Shown here piece by piece: positions 7,505 through 16,423 of a DNA stretch of 64,000 nucleotides; the first letter of the stretch is position 1, and each line of letters starts with the position of its first letter. Source of the stretch: Hyphomicrobium_A sp963812795 (GTDB lineage Bacteria > Pseudomonadota > Alphaproteobacteria > Rhizobiales > Hyphomicrobiaceae); assembly GCA_963812795.1 (NCBI GenBank), contig CAWEWG010000017.1:186001-250000 (forward strand). The letters are read 5' to 3'. Below the pieces are notes generated by a model. The model had not been told where the DNA came from and ran no database searches. It saw only the letters and a program-made list of their open reading frames with translations. The position numbers were made by a program, and so were the translations under genes.

Positions 7505-9211
7505 TTGGCTCGCGGCCACATTCGGATGAGATACAGGGCCATCGCCCGAGCAGTGCTGCTCGGCGCTACCATTGCAGGTGCGTCGATCGCCGAAGCCGAT
7601 GCGGCTGTCAGGGTCGCTCGCGCCACTGCGATCCCTGATTGCACCGTCTTCGTCGATGCTGCGTCCGACGGCAGCGAGGGCACGGCGCAATCCCCGCATA
7701 AGACAATCGCCGCCGCGGTGGCGGCTGCCGAGGCGGGCGCCGTCATCTGCGTCGCCGAAGGCACCTACGCCGAGCAGATTGCGCCCGGCGAGAAATACTT
7801 CACGCTCGCCGGCGGCTTTCAGCGCGGCAGCGAGTTCAAGGTGCGCGACAGCGCCGAGCACGTCAGCAAGGCCAAGGGCGACGGCGGCTCGTTCATCCGC
7901 ATCGAGGATCCGGGCCCGCAAGGAAAGCTGACAGCGATCGACGGCTTCGACATCAGCGGCTATTCGCAGGCGATCGTCCGCGAGTTCTACGAGTCGCAGC
8001 GCTTCGACGTCACCAACAACTACATCCACGACAACATGTGCGCCGACCAAACCCTCGCCGGCGCCGGCTTCGCGCTCAACAACGTCTCGGGCACGATCAA
8101 GGGCAACGTATTCGAGAAGAATTCCTGCGGCCGCGGCGGCGCGCTGTTCCTCAACGACGCCAAGAACGAGAACACGGTCACGATCGAGAGCAACCTCGTC
8201 GACAGCAATGCGGGGACCGAGCCCGGCGCCTCGCACGGCGGCGCGTTCTACCTCTTCGGCAACACGCTCAGCATCACCGGCAACGTGTTCACCAACAACA
8301 GCGTGACCCAGTGGGGCGGCGGGCTCTACGTCGGCGCCTTTACGCAGGGCAACCAGCTGACGACGGCGACCCTGAGCTGGAACGTCTATCGCGGCAATCG
8401 CGCCGGCGACGGGGGCGGCGGCTTCTTCTGCGACGACGGGGCGACGTGCATCGCCTCGCACGAGATCTACGACAGGAACTGCGGCGGCAACATCCTCCTC
8501 GACGGCGGATCGGGAGGCTCGGCGCCGACCATCGCGCGGTTCGATCACATCACCAATGTCGGCGCGCTCGGCGTTAACTGCGAGGGACCCGGTATCGGCT
8601 TTTTCATCGACACCTATGAAGGGGTTGCGCCCGATTCCCACACTGTCACCAACGCGATCTTCTGGGGCAATGCGCCGGGGCAGGATTTCGCCGTCGGCTG
8701 CGGCAGCGGCTGCAAGCAGCTGAAGGGCAGCGTCGACCATTCGATAGTCGATACCAAATACGGTGACGGCAGCATCAAGGTCACCTTCGGCGCCGGGAAC
8801 ATCGCGCCGGCCGACCCGATGTTCGTCGCTCCCGACAAGGGTGATTTCCGCCTGCAGGCCGACAGCCCAGCAGCAGGCAAAGCCAGCGACGGCAGCAACC
8901 TCGGCGCCGACGTCGGTGAATCTGCGGCGGCGGCCGAAAGTGGTGAAGAGCAGGGCCCGCCGGCACCGCGCGAGGAGCCTCCTCCGGCAAAAAAGGTGAA
9001 GGCGCGTGCCGATCCGCCGCCCGAGCCGGAGGCTGCGGAGAGTGCCGACGAGGCCCCGCCCGCGGCCAGCGCCGACGTTTCCGCCAAGGACGCGTTCGAG
9101 GCGGCCAAGGAGCTCGGCACAGTCGAAGCCTGGGAGGCGTTTATCGCCAACTATCCCGACGGCTTTCACGCCAAGCTGGCGCGCGCCTACCTCAAGAAGC
9201 TCGGCGGCTAA
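7505..9211 (+). CDS. Secreted right-handed beta-helix protein with C-terminal helical motif
   Basis: This protein of about 568 residues has a signal peptide (RAVLLGATIAGASIAEADAA). The segment SPHKTIAAAVAAAEAG followed by VICVAEGTYAEQI is the typical start of a parallel beta-helix. Many NxxGNVFxxNS-type turns follow (NNYIHDN, GNVFEKNS, GNVFTNNS). A proline/glutamate/alanine-rich linker (about residues 475-520) leads to a terminal motif, AFEAAKELGTVEAWEAF then GFHAKLARAYLKKLGG. The same motif sits at the other end of the neighbouring convergent gene. It is probably periplasmic, surface-bound or carbohydrate-binding; no catalytic residues were recognised. TTG 7505 follows GGGAG; ATG 7526 is the alternative. 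Confidence 0.85.
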   Translation: MARGHIRMRYRAIARAVLLGATIAGASIAEADAAVRVARATAIPDCTVFVDAASDGSEGTAQSPHKTIAAAVAAAEAGAVICVAEGTYAEQIAPGEKYFTLAGGFQRGSEFKVRDSAEHVSKAKGDGGSFIRIEDPGPQGKLTAIDGFDISGYSQAIVREFYESQRFDVTNNYIHDNMCADQTLAGAGFALNNVSGTIKGNVFEKNSCGRGGALFLNDAKNENTVTIESNLVDSNAGTEPGASHGGAFYLFGNTLSITGNVFTNNSVTQWGGGLYVGAFTQGNQLTTATLSWNVYRGNRAGDGGGGFFCDDGATCIASHEIYDRNCGGNILLDGGSGGSAPTIARFDHITNVGALGVNCEGPGIGFFIDTYEGVAPDSHTVTNAIFWGNAPGQDFAVGCGSGCKQLKGSVDHSIVDTKYGDGSIKVTFGAGNIAPADPMFVAPDKGDFRLQADSPAAGKASDGSNLGADVGESAAAAESGEEQGPPAPREEPPPAKKVKARADPPPEPEAAESADEAPPAASADVSAKDAFEAAKELGTVEAWEAFIANYPDGFHAKLARAYLKKLGG

Positions 9212-9220
9212 CTGCGACGA

Positions 9221-11026
9221 TCAGCGAGATTGGATAGGGCCGAGGTCGACCTCGTCGCCGCGCTCGGTCCCGTTGCGGTCGCTCGGCGCATCGTCCGACC
9301 GCGTCCCTTTGCCGAGAAACGGCGCCTCGGCGGTCGGCTTGAAGCCGCTCACCTTATCTTTTGCTCCGACGGGGAACTTGGCGAACCAGCCCGATTGGAA
9401 CTCCTGCTCGGAGGTTTCGTCGCCGTTGGGCTCGTAGCCTTCGAACTTGCCCGCGACGTAGAAATTGCCGCGATAGGCGTTGTTGCGCGACGCCTCGTCG
9501 ACCTCCATCAGCAGTGCCGCGGGATTGCCCCGCGCTTCGCCGTCGTTCACCTGAATTCCGAGCACGATGTTGTTGACGAACTCGTTGTTGGTCGAGCTGT
9601 TCTCGAACTTCACGCCGTGCCGCTCGGTGGTGATGAACAGATTGTGCAGGATCTTGTTCTCGCTGGAGCCGAGCTTGGGGTTGTCGGTTTCCTGCCAGAA
9701 GCTGACGTTGTGGCGTTCCTGCGGCCCGAAAATGTTGTTGCGGACGACGCTGCGGCGGACGCTGGTGAAGTTCGGCCCGACTTTGCTGTGGTGGAAATAG
9801 TTGCCGTCGATGAGGAAGTAGTCGCTGGCGCCCTGACCGCCGCCATCCGTGCCGGCGTAGGCGTCGCAGCGCGGGTCGTCGAAGGGGATGCCGACCTCCT
9901 TGCAGGTGGACGTCGGGTCGGCGTTGATCTGGAAGTCGCTCGAGGAGTTGCCGTACGTCTCGTTGAAGCGGACGATGTTCCAGTCGCCGCCGTTGCTCAG
10001 ATAGATGCCGTGGCCGTCGTCCTTCTTGGCGCCGTAGGCAAGATTGCCTTCCCACACGGCCCAGTCCGACTGGCCGGAGAAGAACGGATCCCTCAACTGA
10101 TCGTGGCCCTTGCAGTTGAGCACTGCGATGCCGCGCGATTTTTCGGTCGCGCCGTAGCCGGCGCCGACGACGCGCACGCCAAACTTTCCGCCGACGACCT
10201 CGAAGCCGTCGATGGCGATGTAGTCGGCGTTCTCGAAGTTGAAGCAGGTTTGCCGCCCGCTGGAGCAGCACTTGACGGAGACGCCGAGCGACTTGTCCTT
10301 GTTGCGCTCGCCGTAAAGCACGATCGGCTCATCATACGTGCCGCTGCCGGTCACTTCGAAGCAGCCCTGGTAGTCACCGCGCAGGAAATAGACCTCGGTG
10401 CCGGGAGCGGCCTCGGCCATCGCCGCTTCGACGGCCATGGGCGTGTCGCGGCTGGCGCCATCGCCGCTGCCGTCGGGGCTCACGTACAAAATGCGCGACG
10501 GCTTCCAATCGGGGTCGGTGTAGTAGCGGTTGAACTTCTCCGGAAAGCCCAAGAACTTGGCGCTGCGGGCGATGGCCGGACCGCCGGCGAAAGACGGCGG
10601 CGGTGCGTCGTCGCTCGCGTCGGCGCTCTTCTTGGTGTCGCCGTCCTTCCCGGCAATGGAGGAATGGCCATCGCCGTCCTGGTCCTCGCTCGCCACCGGC
10701 TTTTTCGCCGGAGCTGGCTTTTTCGCCTCCTCCGTCTTGGGGGGCGGCGCATCCGGCTTCTTCGGTTCCTTCGCTGTCTCCGCTTTTGGCGCAGGCGCGC
10801 CCAGCTTTTTCAGATACGCGCGTGCGAGGTCGGCGTGAAAACCGGAGGGGTAGCTTTCCAGGAAGGCGTTCCACGCCTCGGCCGTGCCGAGCTCCTTGGC
10901 TGCTTCGAAGGCCTCTTTCGAGGACACCTCGGCGGCCTGCGCGAGCGCGCTGTGGTGGTGCGACAAAGGAGCAAGCGAAACTACCGGCGAGGCGACGAGG
11001 AGCATCACGAGGCACAGGCGGGTCAT
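9221..11026 (-). CDS. Secreted right-handed beta-helix protein with N-terminal helical motif
   Basis: This 601-residue protein has a signal peptide (LCLVMLLVASPVVSLAPL). Its first mature segment is the helical motif AFEAAKELGTAEAWNAF then GFHADLARAYLKKLG, shared with the gene that ends nine bases away. A lysine/proline/alanine linker follows (about residues 75-130), including an EDQDGDGHSS acidic stretch. The beta-helix starts with RILYVSPDGSGDGASRDTP and has turns such as GHGIYLSNGGDWNIVRFN, NIFGPQERHNVSFWQ and NKILHNLFITTERHGVKF. This resembles polysaccharide-lyase or epimerase-like right-handed helices without an evident active site. Six or more cysteines could form disulphides in the periplasm. 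Confidence 0.85.
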   Translation of the reverse strand: MTRLCLVMLLVASPVVSLAPLSHHHSALAQAAEVSSKEAFEAAKELGTAEAWNAFLESYPSGFHADLARAYLKKLGAPAPKAETAKEPKKPDAPPPKTEEAKKPAPAKKPVASEDQDGDGHSSIAGKDGDTKKSADASDDAPPPSFAGGPAIARSAKFLGFPEKFNRYYTDPDWKPSRILYVSPDGSGDGASRDTPMAVEAAMAEAAPGTEVYFLRGDYQGCFEVTGSGTYDEPIVLYGERNKDKSLGVSVKCCSSGRQTCFNFENADYIAIDGFEVVGGKFGVRVVGAGYGATEKSRGIAVLNCKGHDQLRDPFFSGQSDWAVWEGNLAYGAKKDDGHGIYLSNGGDWNIVRFNETYGNSSSDFQINADPTSTCKEVGIPFDDPRCDAYAGTDGGGQGASDYFLIDGNYFHHSKVGPNFTSVRRSVVRNNIFGPQERHNVSFWQETDNPKLGSSENKILHNLFITTERHGVKFENSSTNNEFVNNIVLGIQVNDGEARGNPAALLMEVDEASRNNAYRGNFYVAGKFEGYEPNGDETSEQEFQSGWFAKFPVGAKDKVSGFKPTAEAPFLGKGTRSDDAPSDRNGTERGDEVDLGPIQSR

Positions 11027-11323
11027 GCTTGTCCTTTCGCAGTGGAACTAGGGCAGGGGTTGCAATCTAGCGTGGACTGAAAGCCGACGAAAATCCATAC
11101 GCGCGACACGGTTAGAATGGTGTGGGCGTGCGCGGCTTTGTCCCGCGGGAACTAAGCTGGAGATTACCTATCAATAAATCTTGGTGGCTAAGCCGACCGC
11201 TCGGGGCGCCTTAAGTCGGCGCAAACCTCCGGCGCGGTTTCTGCGGGACAGATGCACTTCACGGGTTGCCATCGCGGTGCCTGCCAATACCCTGAGTGCC
11301 AGACACTTCTGCAAGGAGCCAGC

Positions 11324-12442
11324 ATGCGCGTCGGGGTGCCGAAAGAGGTCAAGGTCCACGAGTACCGCGTCGGCTTGGTGCCGGCGAGCGCGCGCGAGCT
11401 CATCGCCCACGGACATCAGGTGTTCGTGCAGGCGGGCGCCGCCGAGCGCATGGGCATCGCCGACGACGACTATCGCCGCGTCGGCGCAACTATCCTTGCC
11501 GATGCCGCGGAGGTGTTCGACGTCGCCGACATGGTCGTCAAGGTGAAGGAGCCGCTGGCGGCGGAGCGCGCCATGCTGCGCCAGGGCCAGACGCTTTTCA
11601 CCTACCTGCATCTGGCGCCCGATCCCCACCAGGCCAAAGACCTGCTGCGCTCGGGGGTGACGGCCATCGCCTATGAGACCGTGACGGGTCCGCTCGGCGG
11701 ACTGCCGCTGCTGTCGCCGATGAGCGAGGTGGCCGGGCGCATGTCGATCCAGGCCGGTGCGCATTGCCTGGAGATGGAGCAGGGCGGACGCGGCATGCTG
11801 CTTGGCGGCTCGGCCGGCGTCGCACCGGCCAATGTCGTCGTCATCGGCGGCGGCGTGTCGGGCGTCAACGCCGTGCGCATGGCCATCGGGCTAGAAGCTG
11901 CGGTGACCTGCATCGACATCAACATCGAGCGGCTCTACGCGCTCGACCAGCGGTTCGGCGCCTCGGTCAACACCATCTTCTCGACGCGCCAGGCGATTGA
12001 AGACTACGTGCTGCAGGCCGATCTCGTCGTCGGCGCGGTGCTCGTCCCCGGCGCGGCGGCGCCCAAGCTGATCAGCGAGAAGCTGGTCAAAGCCATGAAA
12101 CGCGGCTCGGTCATCGTCGACGTCTCGATCGACCAAGGTGGCTTTGCAGAAACTTCGCATCCGACGACGCACACCAATCCAACCTACGTGACACACGGCG
12201 TCGTGCACTATTGTGTCGCCAACATGCCGGGTGCGGTGGCGCGCACCTCGACCTTCGCGCTCAACAACGCCACGCTCCCCTTCGTGCTGGCGCTGGCCAA
12301 CAAGGGCACCGTGGCGGCGCTGCGCTCGGACCCGCATCTCCTCGCCGGCCTCAACGTCTGTGAAGGCAAGATCACCTATCGGGCGGTGGCCGAGGCGCTG
12401 GGACTGCCGTACGTCGATCCGCACGTCGCGATCGGTATTTAA
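11324..12442 (+). CDS. ald: Alanine dehydrogenase
   Basis: This 372-residue enzyme reversibly deaminates L-alanine to pyruvate with NAD. The start MRVGVPKEVKVHEYRVGL is typical, with the substrate-binding Lys and His in KVKEPLA and YLHLAPD. The Rossmann motif VVIGGGVSGVNAVRMAIGL and the late NMPGAVARTSTFALNN segment are diagnostic. The ribosome site AAGGAG precedes ATG 11324, so the upstream in-frame ATG at 11252 is not the start. The gene is divergent from the beta-helix gene, with 297 bases between them for both promoters, and no regulator of the usual Lrp type lies beside it. Confidence 0.96.
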   Translation: MRVGVPKEVKVHEYRVGLVPASARELIAHGHQVFVQAGAAERMGIADDDYRRVGATILADAAEVFDVADMVVKVKEPLAAERAMLRQGQTLFTYLHLAPDPHQAKDLLRSGVTAIAYETVTGPLGGLPLLSPMSEVAGRMSIQAGAHCLEMEQGGRGMLLGGSAGVAPANVVVIGGGVSGVNAVRMAIGLEAAVTCIDINIERLYALDQRFGASVNTIFSTRQAIEDYVLQADLVVGAVLVPGAAAPKLISEKLVKAMKRGSVIVDVSIDQGGFAETSHPTTHTNPTYVTHGVVHYCVANMPGAVARTSTFALNNATLPFVLALANKGTVAALRSDPHLLAGLNVCEGKITYRAVAEALGLPYVDPHVAIGI

Positions 12443-12625
12443 GTTGTTGTATTCATGCCCTAAAGATTGGGGTCGCCACGGGATTCCGCGCTTCGGCTCG
12501 GCCCTTCCCGAGGTGTTCGAGTAAAGCAATCGCACCGGTCGGTTTCGCGTCGGGAGACTTGGCGGTCTATGTTGCTCCGGGGTGCGCACACAGGGAACGG
12601 CGTCTCGCCGCAACGACCGTAAAGC

Positions 12626-13474
12626 ATGCAGCTGATCCTGAAACTAGTGTTGGGGTTGGCGACGCTCTACGCGGTCGTGGCCCTCGCCGCATTTTTCTTT
12701 CAGCGCCGGCTGACCTACTTCCCCGACCCGCAGCGGATCGCGCCGGCTAGCTACAATCTTCCGGGCGTCGAAGAGCGTGTCATCGCCACCCCCGACGGCG
12801 AGCAGCTCGTCTCCTGGTTCGCGCCGGCGGCTCCGGGGCGCCCGACGGTGCTCTATTTCCACGGCAACGCCGGCAACCTCGGCAATCGGTCCGAGCGCGT
12901 GCGCCGCTTCCTGGCGCGCGGCTGGGGCGTGATGTTCCTCAGCTATCGCGGCTACGGCGGCTCGACGGGACGGCCGAGCGAGAGTGCCAACGTCGCCGAT
13001 GCCAAGCTCGCCTACGAGGAGTTGCGCAAGGCCGGCGTCGCCCCGCACGACATCATCGTCTACGGGGAATCGCTGGGTTCGGGCGTCGCCGTGCAGGTGG
13101 CAGCGGAAAAAGAGGTGGGCGGCCTCGTGCTCGATGCGCCCTATACGTCGATCGTCGACGTAGCGGAAGTGTCGTACCCGTACCTGCCAGTACGCCCGTT
13201 CATGTTCGATCGCTACGAGACGATGCGCTTCCTGCCGCAGGTGACGGCGCCGCTGCTCGTCATGCACGGCGAGGACGACCAGGTCATCCCGGTCGAGATG
13301 GGCAAGGCGGTGTATGCCGCCGCCAACGCGCCGAAGGAGATCGTTACCTTCCCGCGCGCGGGGCATTCCGATCATCACCTCTTCGGCTCGTACGATGAGT
13401 TGTTCCGCTGGGTCGATGCCTTGCGCGCCCGAACGCCGGCGCGCGTCCCCGCGCAACAGCAAATGCGCCCGTGA
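12626..13474 (+). CDS. Alpha/beta hydrolase with N-terminal membrane anchor (BEM46/ABHD13-like)
   Basis: This 282-residue protein begins with one hydrophobic helix (LVLGLATLYAVVALAAFFF) and continues as an alpha/beta hydrolase. The oxyanion region is LYFHGNAGNLGNR, the nucleophile elbow is YGESLGSGVA, the acid lies in MHGEDDQVIPV and the base in FPRAGHSDHH. The family is known as membrane-anchored serine hydrolases of undefined substrate, possibly esterases or thioesterases. It is transcribed on its own, convergent with rpsU. The 184 bases upstream hold no clear regulatory motif. Confidence 0.9.
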   Translation: MQLILKLVLGLATLYAVVALAAFFFQRRLTYFPDPQRIAPASYNLPGVEERVIATPDGEQLVSWFAPAAPGRPTVLYFHGNAGNLGNRSERVRRFLARGWGVMFLSYRGYGGSTGRPSESANVADAKLAYEELRKAGVAPHDIIVYGESLGSGVAVQVAAEKEVGGLVLDAPYTSIVDVAEVSYPYLPVRPFMFDRYETMRFLPQVTAPLLVMHGEDDQVIPVEMGKAVYAAANAPKEIVTFPRAGHSDHHLFGSYDELFRWVDALRARTPARVPAQQQMRP

Positions 13475-13520
13475 GTTCATCGCTCAGGGCGCATCGCGAA
13501 TTCATCGGAAGAGGTTTAGC

Positions 13521-13775
13521 TTAGCGGCGCGGACCGGCGGCGGTCGTCGGCGTTGTCGGCGCCTTGCCGGGCAGCAGGCCTTCGCGCTGGGCGCGCTTGC
13601 GGGCCAGCTTGCGCGCGCGGCGCACAGCTTCGGCCTTCTCGCGAGCCTTACGCTCGGAGGGCTTCTCGAAATAGTTGCGGAGCTTCATTTCCCGGAAAAT
13701 GCCCTCGCGCTGCATCTTCTTCTTGAGCGCCTTGAGAGCCTGATCGACGTTGTTGTCGCGGACGAGAACCTGCAA
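13521..13775 (-). CDS. rpsU: 30S ribosomal protein S21
   Basis: This 84-residue basic protein matches S21 along its length: MQVLVRDNNVDQALKALKKK, then EGIFREMKLRNYFEKPSE and KAREKAEAVRRARKLARK. The alphaproteobacterial form carries a C-terminal extension, here rich in Thr, Pro and Ala. S21 binds the small subunit near the anti-Shine-Dalgarno end of 16S rRNA. It is monocistronic, with about 150 bases to the end of purK. No anomaly is seen. Confidence 0.97.
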   Translation of the reverse strand: MQVLVRDNNVDQALKALKKKMQREGIFREMKLRNYFEKPSERKAREKAEAVRRARKLARKRAQREGLLPGKAPTTPTTAAGPRR

Positions 13776-13925
13776 GCGGTTGCTTCCTTTGCCTGGTTGC
13801 CACCAATGAAAAACGCGACATCCGGTGCGGCGGCTGAACCGCCGGCATCCCGTTTGCCGTTGAGGATGGCGGGATCACTAGCAAAAGCCGGTTAAAATGT
13901 CCATGCGGACAATTCCGGCGCCCGC

Positions 13926-15014
13926 TCAGCGGCCTTTGCCGAGGGGCGACAGCCGGTTGACGTGCCCCATTTTGCGCCCCGCACGAGCTTCGTTCTTCCC
14001 GTAAAGGTGCAGGCAGGCGCCGGATTCGGCGGCCAATTGCGGCCAGGCCGCCACATCATCGCCGATGAGATTGGTCATCTGGCAGTCGGAATGCCGCTCC
14101 GTCGCACCCAAGGGCCAGCCGGCGACGGCGCGGATGTGATTCTCGAACTGCCCCACGGCGCAGCCGTCCATCGTCCAGTGACCGGAGTTATGCACGCGCG
14201 GGGCGAACTCGTTGAGCAGCAGCGGCTCTGGCCCCTCGCCAACGTAGAACATCTCGACGCCGATCACGCCAACGTAGCCGAGCGCATCGGCAATCTTGCC
14301 GGCGATGTCGCGGGCGCGCGCCTGATGCGCGGCCGGCAGCGCGCACGGCACGGTCGATGTGCGCAGAATACCGCCGTCGTGGTGATTGGTGGGGATGTCG
14401 TAAAAGCGCTTTTCGCCGTCGAGACCCCGCACGAGCAGCACCGAGACCTCGCACTTGAAGCGCACGAGCGCCTCAAGCGTCGCCGGGGCTTCGCCGATGA
14501 TCTCGAAGGCGCGGGGCAGGCAGTTATCGGTCCGCAGCCACGCTTGGCCTTTGCCGTCATAGCCGAAGCGCCGTGTCTTGAGGATCGACGGAACGCCAAC
14601 GGTGGCCATAGCGGTGGCGAAATCGTCCGACGTTTCAATCGGTGCAAAAGGCGCCAGCGGGATGCCGAGCGAGGCGGCGAACTGCTTTTCCCTGAGGCGG
14701 TCCTGCGCCACTTCCAGGGCCTTGAGGCCGGGACGCACCGGGCGCACGCGGTCCACGGCGGCGGCGGCCTCCACCGGCACGTTCTCGAATTCGTAGGTGA
14801 CGACGTCGGTCTCGGCCGCGAACCGGGCAATTTTATCCAAGTCTTCGTAGGGGCCGATGGTGGTCGATACGGCGACGTCGGAAGCGGGCCCCGGTACGTC
14901 GCTATAGATACGGCACTTGAAGCCAAGCTGCGAGGCGGCAGCGGCGAGCATGCGGCCGAGTTGTCCGGCGCCGAGAATGCCGATGGTTGAACCCGGCTTC
15001 AGAGCCTCACGCAT
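13926..15014 (-). CDS. purK: 5-(carboxyamino)imidazole ribonucleotide synthase (PurK)
   Basis: This 362-residue ATP-grasp enzyme carboxylates AIR to N5-CAIR with ATP and bicarbonate in purine synthesis. STIGILGAGQLGRMLAAAA opens the nucleotide fold, TYEFENVP follows, RRFGYDGKGQ is the ATP-grasp glycine loop, and LLNEFAPRVHNSGHWT is the signature of PurK. The start at 15014 overlaps the purE stop by eight bases (ATGCGTGA), so the two are translationally coupled. Longer in-frame starts would run into purE and lack similarity. Confidence 0.97.
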   Translation of the reverse strand: MREALKPGSTIGILGAGQLGRMLAAAASQLGFKCRIYSDVPGPASDVAVSTTIGPYEDLDKIARFAAETDVVTYEFENVPVEAAAAVDRVRPVRPGLKALEVAQDRLREKQFAASLGIPLAPFAPIETSDDFATAMATVGVPSILKTRRFGYDGKGQAWLRTDNCLPRAFEIIGEAPATLEALVRFKCEVSVLLVRGLDGEKRFYDIPTNHHDGGILRTSTVPCALPAAHQARARDIAGKIADALGYVGVIGVEMFYVGEGPEPLLLNEFAPRVHNSGHWTMDGCAVGQFENHIRAVAGWPLGATERHSDCQMTNLIGDDVAAWPQLAAESGACLHLYGKNEARAGRKMGHVNRLSPLGKGR

Positions 15015-15501
15015 CCTTGGGCTCGACCGCGACCTTGGCGGTGCGCGCCGCCCGGTGAGCTTCGAGGCGCTGCAAAAGCTGCGCATCGGCGATGGCGAGG
15101 ATCTGCGCCGCCAAGAGACCGGCATTGGTGGCGCCGGCTTCGCCGATGGCGAGCGTACCGACCGGCACGCCGGCTGGCATCTGCACGATGGAGTAAAGGC
15201 TGTCCTCACCGCCGAGGGCCGTGGTGGCGATGGGAACGCCCAAAACCGGCAGCGGTGTCAGCGAGGCTGTCATGCCGGGAAGGTGTGCGGCCCCGCCGGC
15301 GCCGGCGATGATCACCTTCAGGCCGCGCGACTTGGCCGACTTGGCATACTCATAGAGGCGCTCCGGGGTGCGGTGCGCGGAGACGATGCGGGTCTCGAAG
15401 GGAACCTGCAACTCATCGAGGATGTCGGCGGCCTTCTTGAGCGTCGGCCAGTCCGACTGGCTGCCCATGATGATGCCGACGACGGCTTTCCCGGTGCTCA
15501 T
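15007..15501 (-). CDS. purE: N5-carboxyaminoimidazole ribonucleotide mutase (PurE)
   Basis: This 164-residue class I PurE converts N5-CAIR made by PurK into CAIR. Motifs are GIIMGSQSDWPTLKKAA, the catalytic-histidine region IVSAHRTPERLYEYA, and IAGAGGAAHLPGM. The length is normal and the octameric core is intact. It is the first gene of a purE-purK operon with overlapping ends. The 114 bases up to the DUF465 gene could hold its promoter; I see no PurR-like box with confidence. Confidence 0.97.
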   Translation of the reverse strand: MSTGKAVVGIIMGSQSDWPTLKKAADILDELQVPFETRIVSAHRTPERLYEYAKSAKSRGLKVIIAGAGGAAHLPGMTASLTPLPVLGVPIATTALGGEDSLYSIVQMPAGVPVGTLAIGEAGATNAGLLAAQILAIADAQLLQRLEAHRAARTAKVAVEPKDA

Positions 15502-15615
15502 TTTTTGCTGCGACTTTAGCTTCGGCGGGGCCGAAAGAAAGCGGGGGATTACAGGAGAGGACCGCCCAATACAAGCGGTTTGTGGCAGGCCTGCCAGGTG
15601 TTCTGGTCGCCGCTG

Positions 15616-15822
15616 TCAGGCGATGATGTCGGGGAGGAGCTGATCCTCGATCGCCGTCATCCGGTCCTTGATGGCGAGCTTCTTCTTCTTCAGGCGTTTG
15701 ACCAGCAACTGGTCGGCGGTTGCGGAGTCTTCGAGCAAAATGATCTGGTCGTCGAGCTCGCGGTGCTCCGCCCGGAGCTTGACGAGTTCATCTCGGAGCT
15801 CTCTCTCGTCGATGCGCTTCAT
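15616..15822 (-). CDS. YdcH/DUF465 family small helical protein
   Basis: This is a 68-residue, very charged coiled-coil protein. Residues 1-45 (KRIDERELRDELVKLRAEHRELDDQI begins it) and the KRLKKKKLAIKDRMTAIE segment match DUF465, whose members are short two-helix proteins of unknown role. I chose Met at 15822 because the 33 residues upstream of it in the frame are not family-like. It is divergent from a second DUF465 gene 260 bases away, and lies in the same direction as purEK. Confidence 0.85.
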   Translation of the reverse strand: MKRIDERELRDELVKLRAEHRELDDQIILLEDSATADQLLVKRLKKKKLAIKDRMTAIEDQLLPDIIA

Positions 15823-16081
15823 TGGCCGACCGGTCAATGCCCCTCTTGAACGCCGCGCGAGCGCGCGGACTATCGTCTTGTTCACCGTATATGGCAAGCG
15901 ATAGGCATTGCCGCCGCGCATAGCAACTGCCTAGCGAAGCGGCGGCCGCAGCCATAAGCGCAACTGAACCAAGGTTCCAGTTTTCATAAAAAATATCGCG
16001 ATCAATAGCGCCGAACCGTATTGGACAAGGCGCCGATGTTCTGTCACCCTCAAGCGTCTCTTCAACATCTCATGGAGGACC

Positions 16082-16264
16082 ATGATGGCGCTTGTAGCTC
16101 ACCTCGCAGAGCTAACTGAGAAGCACAAACTTCTCGAGCGTAAGATTGAAGCAGAGGTCTCCCGACCTGGATCGGATGACCTGGAAATCCACAGATTGAA
16201 ACTCGAAAAACTCAAGCTCAAGGACGAGATCGTCCGCCTGAGCGCAAGCGAGACGCGCCACTAG
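16082..16264 (+). CDS. YdcH/DUF465 family small helical protein, second copy
   Basis: This 60-residue protein reads as one amphipathic hairpin, LVAHLAELTEKHKLLERKI and LEIHRLKLEKLKLKDEIVRL, the DUF465 pattern. GGAGG lies just before ATG 16082. It is the divergent partner of the DUF465 gene at 15616-15822; the two are paralogues by family only and not close in sequence. The function of the family is not established. Confidence 0.85.
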   Translation: MMALVAHLAELTEKHKLLERKIEAEVSRPGSDDLEIHRLKLEKLKLKDEIVRLSASETRH

Positions 16265-16423
16265 GTGCCTCGATCTGAGCGGTGAGGCGAGCACAGTCGC
16301 CCGCCTCCCCTCCCTCGCCAATGCCGTAGTTGTGAGCGTGGCCGAATTTTCCCGGTGCATGCCGAAGCGGCGAATTACTCCCTCACAGACTTCAGCGAGC
16401 GCGCCGCATGCGGTGCTCGCTGC

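Noticed and set aside
15820..15839. Quasi-palindrome overlapping the start of a DUF465 gene
   Set aside because: Two mismatches per half and its position in coding sequence make chance likely.
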